A DNA stretch of 25,388 nt. Source: JBBRZF01 sp038236965 (lineage in GTDB: Bacteria; Acidobacteriota; Terriglobia; Terriglobales; Acidobacteriaceae). The notes beneath the pieces were generated by a model. It was not told where the DNA came from. It searched no databases and saw nothing but the letters and a program-made list of their open reading frames with translations. The first letter of the stretch is position 1. Every line of letters starts with the position of its first letter. A program made the translations under genes and the position numbers. Location: NCBI GenBank assembly GCA_038236965.1, contig JBBRZF010000034.1, forward strand, positions 1-25,388, given 5' to 3'. Shown here one piece after another: positions 23,204-25,388 of the stretch.

Positions 23204-24310
23204 TTACTGAGATTCGTTCTGTAAACGGCGCGATTCGGCCAGCACGGCCATGCTGTGCATCAGGTTCTGCAAGGTAACGATTCCTACCAGGTGTTCGCCA
23301 TCCACCACCGGAACCACTGACAATCCCTGTTGTCCCGTCTTGCGGAAGACGGAGGCCAGCGTCTCGTTCCGCTTTGCCACCTCAAAGACGCGGTTCATCG
23401 CCGACTGCACGTACCCGTTGCCTTCATTTCGCAGGGCATCCAGAATCCGTTGCCGCGAGATCACGCCCACCATATCGCTGCCGCGCACCACCGGAAAATC
23501 ATCTTGCAGCGAATGCACTGCCTTGTGCAGTGCGTCTTCCAGCGTGTCCGCCGGAGAGAGCGTTTTGAAATCCGTGAGCATAACTTCTTCCATGCGCACG
23601 GTCTCCAGCACCGACTGAAATACCGCCGAGCGGTCTTCCAATTGCGCACCGAATAGCAGGAACAGGCCCACCAGCACCATGCCCCATTGGTGTGCCAATC
23701 CTCCGCCGAACATCAGTAGCATGGCGAAGACTTGTCCAACATTCACCGCCCTGCGCGTCGCCTTCAGGAAGTCCATGCGCGTCGCAAAGTAGGCGCGCAG
23801 CACCCGCCCGCCATCCATCGGATAGGCCGGAAGCAGATTAAAAAGTCCAAGCAGGATGTTGGCCCACACCAGCGTGCGCGGCAGATTCCCCGAGAAAATG
23901 AAGGGACGCCCAAACAAATTTACCTGCGGAAAGAACAACAAGATTCCACAGCCGATGAACACTCCAAATAGGAGGTTCACCACCGGCCCTGCGGCTGAGA
24001 TACGCATTTCCAGCCGCGGATCGGGATTGCGCTGCGACGCTTCGTCCATCAGTGTCACGCCGCCGATGGGCAGCAGGGTGATCGAGCGCACGCCGACTCC
24101 ATAGCGCAACGCCATCATGGCGTGGGCCAGTTCATGCACTAGCACGCAGGCGAAGATGATGGCCACCAGCGCCATCGCGCGTGAAGCCGAGGGCGTTCCG
24201 CCTACTTCCGACTCGGTGATCCACACGAACGCCAGCAGCGCCAGAAAGCTTACGTGTACGCGAAGATCGATTCCGAAGATGCTGCCTGCCGAGATGGACC
24301 AGTTTTTCAT
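23204..24310 (-). CDS. Site-2 protease (M50) with two CBS domains
   Basis: 368 residues. It is an intramembrane zinc protease. The first motif is HELAH (59-63) in a membrane span, and the second is NLLPAYPMDGGR (158-169), which gives the third zinc ligand Asp166. About six hydrophobic spans occupy residues 18-225. Two CBS modules follow (about 242-300 and 305-360), typical of the SpoIVFB-like M50B group in which CBS domains may sense nucleotides. The substrate is unknown, and no anti-sigma factor gene is close by. It is divergent from rsmD. Confidence 0.92.
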   Translation of the reverse strand: MKNWSISAGSIFGIDLRVHVSFLALLAFVWITESEVGGTPSASRAMALVAIIFACVLVHELAHAMMALRYGVGVRSITLLPIGGVTLMDEASQRNPDPRLEMRISAAGPVVNLLFGVFIGCGILLFFPQVNLFGRPFIFSGNLPRTLVWANILLGLFNLLPAYPMDGGRVLRAYFATRMDFLKATRRAVNVGQVFAMLLMFGGGLAHQWGMVLVGLFLLFGAQLEDRSAVFQSVLETVRMEEVMLTDFKTLSPADTLEDALHKAVHSLQDDFPVVRGSDMVGVISRQRILDALRNEGNGYVQSAMNRVFEVAKRNETLASVFRKTGQQGLSVVPVVDGEHLVGIVTLQNLMHSMAVLAESRRLQNESQ

Positions 24311-24342
24311 CGTATGTGTTTGTTACGCGCGACCTCGCGCAC

Positions 24343-24372
24343 TTGCGCGACTCGCAAATTCCATTCTATACA
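24343..24372 (+). promoter_or_regulatory. Putative promoter of rsmD
   Basis: TTGCGC (24343-24348), an 18-base spacer, then TATACA (24367-24372), about 88 bases before the ATG at 24461. Judged by eye. Confidence 0.35.
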
Positions 24373-24460
24373 CTTAGACGCAGGGAACGGCCTAGCCGCT
24401 TCATCTATATTGACCTTCGTCGCACACGACGGCACGCAGTACGAGAGACTCGAGCAATCC

Positions 24461-25063
24461 ATGAGAGTGATCGCCGGAAAATTTCGCAGCCGCAACATCA
24501 AGTCACTGCCGGGCACGGAGACTCGCCCCACCTACGACCGTCTGAAGGAAACCCTCTTCAACGTGCTCGCTTCCACCGGCGCGCTGAAGGACTCCGTCTT
24601 CGTCGATCTCTTCGCCGGCACAGGGGCTATCGGCATCGAAGCGCTAAGTCGCGGCGCGCGGCAGGCCTATTTCGTCGAGGAGAACAAGAAGGCGGCGAAC
24701 ATCATCCGCGACAACCTGCGCACGCTTGGCATTGAGAGCGAAGCCGAAGTCTACGAACGCGACGCCGTCATCGCCGTCCCGCAACTTGCCTCCAACGGAG
24801 TCGAAGCAGGAATCGTCTTCCTCGACCCGCCTTACGAACTGAAGGGCGCTTACGAGCAGACGCTTCGCGTGCTGGCGAAGTCTGTCCTGGTGGGAGCGCG
24901 AACCATCGTCGTCGCGGAACACGAAAAACGCTTCGATCCCGGCGAATGGTTCGGCGATCTGAAAAGATATCGAGTGCTCAAACAAGGTGAATCTGCCCTC
25001 AGCATCTACCGGCGGGCATCGAACGAGACATCAACGAAAGCGGAGCCAGACATTCCTCAATGA
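24461..25063 (+). CDS. rsmD: 16S rRNA (guanine-966-N2)-methyltransferase
   Basis: 200 residues. It methylates G966 of 16S rRNA with SAM during 30S assembly. MRVIAGKFRSRNIK opens the protein, TRPTYDRLKETLFNVL (21-36) is the family signature, DLFAGTGAIGIEALSRGA (49-66) is SAM motif I, and DPPY (122-125) is the N-methyltransferase catalytic motif. The frame is open back to 24254, but homology begins at 24461. rsmD is often followed by coaD; here the next gene is an Smr-domain protein instead. Confidence 0.95.
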   Translation: MRVIAGKFRSRNIKSLPGTETRPTYDRLKETLFNVLASTGALKDSVFVDLFAGTGAIGIEALSRGARQAYFVEENKKAANIIRDNLRTLGIESEAEVYERDAVIAVPQLASNGVEAGIVFLDPPYELKGAYEQTLRVLAKSVLVGARTIVVAEHEKRFDPGEWFGDLKRYRVLKQGESALSIYRRASNETSTKAEPDIPQ

Positions 25064-25209
25064 CGCCGCAGGGCGCCCGTTCCCGCTGTGACCTTGGAAT
25101 GCGCGAACATCCTGGCTAACACTGCTGCCAACACGTTCATCGCGCCTTTTCTTTTTGCCGCAAATCCCTTTGCACCCTCGTATGTTTCTTCAGTTCCACG
25201 GAATGCATC

Positions 25210-25388
25210 ATGACAAGGTTTCGCGTGCGCATCGTCAATATCGAGGAAGGTCTGCCGACGGTGGATCGCGCGCACATCCTATTGCAGACTGAGCTTCAAC
25301 GCGCGCGCAAGGAAGAGCTCCAGGCACTCAAGTTGATCCATGGTTACGGCTCCAAGGGAGTCGGCGGAGCCATCCGCATCGCCATACA
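25210..25388 (+). CDS. Smr-domain protein, truncated by the right edge
   Basis: 59 codons are visible from ATG 25210 to the edge with no stop. After a short N-terminal strand (FRVRIVNIEEGLPTVDRA), a helix LQTELQRARKEEL leads to LKLIHGYGSKGVGGAIR. This matches the core of the Smr domain (IHGxGxGxLR) found at the end of MutS2, which can nick nucleic acid. The usual LDLHG opening is replaced by VNIEEG, so nuclease activity is uncertain. Upstream ATG 25182 is out of frame. Confidence 0.75.
   Translation, partial: MTRFRVRIVNIEEGLPTVDRAHILLQTELQRARKEELQALKLIHGYGSKGVGGAIRIAI

Noticed and set aside
25057..25275. Minus-strand 72-codon frame at the right edge
   Set aside because: It overlaps the Smr-domain gene, which has a family motif, and shows no domain of its own.

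Overview
The window is a gene-dense, GC-rich bacterial chromosome segment with no rRNA, tRNA, CRISPR array, insertion sequence or prophage gene that I can see. lpxC (lipid A synthesis) points to a Gram-negative-type outer membrane. The gene mix suggests Acidobacteriota (class Terriglobia): a secreted LolA-like protein, an M14 peptidase, a very large membrane/GAF/GGDEF/HD-GYP protein, and a short membrane protein ending in an NHHIRNAL-type histidine box. This assignment is inferred from family resemblance, not from a marker gene.

Layout. 1-1115: a left-truncated gene in which the C-terminal part of an RraA-like domain is joined in frame to the C-terminal half of folylpolyglutamate synthase (FolC). 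It converges with a glutamine-synthetase-family gene (1112-2668, minus). 2749-3582: a small membrane protein and an S4-domain Hsp15-like protein. 3663-5251: plsC and a class I glutamine amidotransferase, which overlap by one base. 5471-7385: a winged-helix/SAM methyltransferase, a strong hairpin terminator, and a FabG-like reductase. 7452-9364: a secreted LolA-like protein and lpxC, which has a good sigma70-type promoter and a pair of direct repeats upstream.

9393-11158 (minus) is a likely operon: a membrane protein with a histidine-box helix but no ATPase domain, then folK, then a receiver-PilZ protein. 11400-13232: an exported M14 peptidase. It converges on a 1.1-kDa-residue-scale (about 1,130 residues) membrane protein with GAF, GGDEF and HD-GYP domains (13373-16762, minus). 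The PilZ protein and this enzyme make 9.4-16.8 kb a cyclic-di-GMP signalling neighbourhood.

16994-18484: gltX, whose last codons lie inside a small tandem repeat. The repeat is half of an inverted-repeat frame around a terminator. 18592-19368 (minus): a VanX-like D-Ala-D-Ala dipeptidase. 19564-20996: a metallophosphoesterase and an RNase H-fold protein. 21061-21516 (minus): a GatB/YqeY protein. 21841-23076: an unrecognised two-span membrane protein. 23204-24310 (minus): a site-2 protease with two CBS domains. 24461-25063: rsmD. 25210 to the right edge: the start of an Smr-domain gene.

Most genes are housekeeping or envelope functions. The items most worth a second look are the RraA-FolC chimera, the kinase-less histidine-box protein sharing an operon with a receiver-PilZ protein, two start regions that look shifted by one T in a homopolymer, and the repeat-framed terminators.
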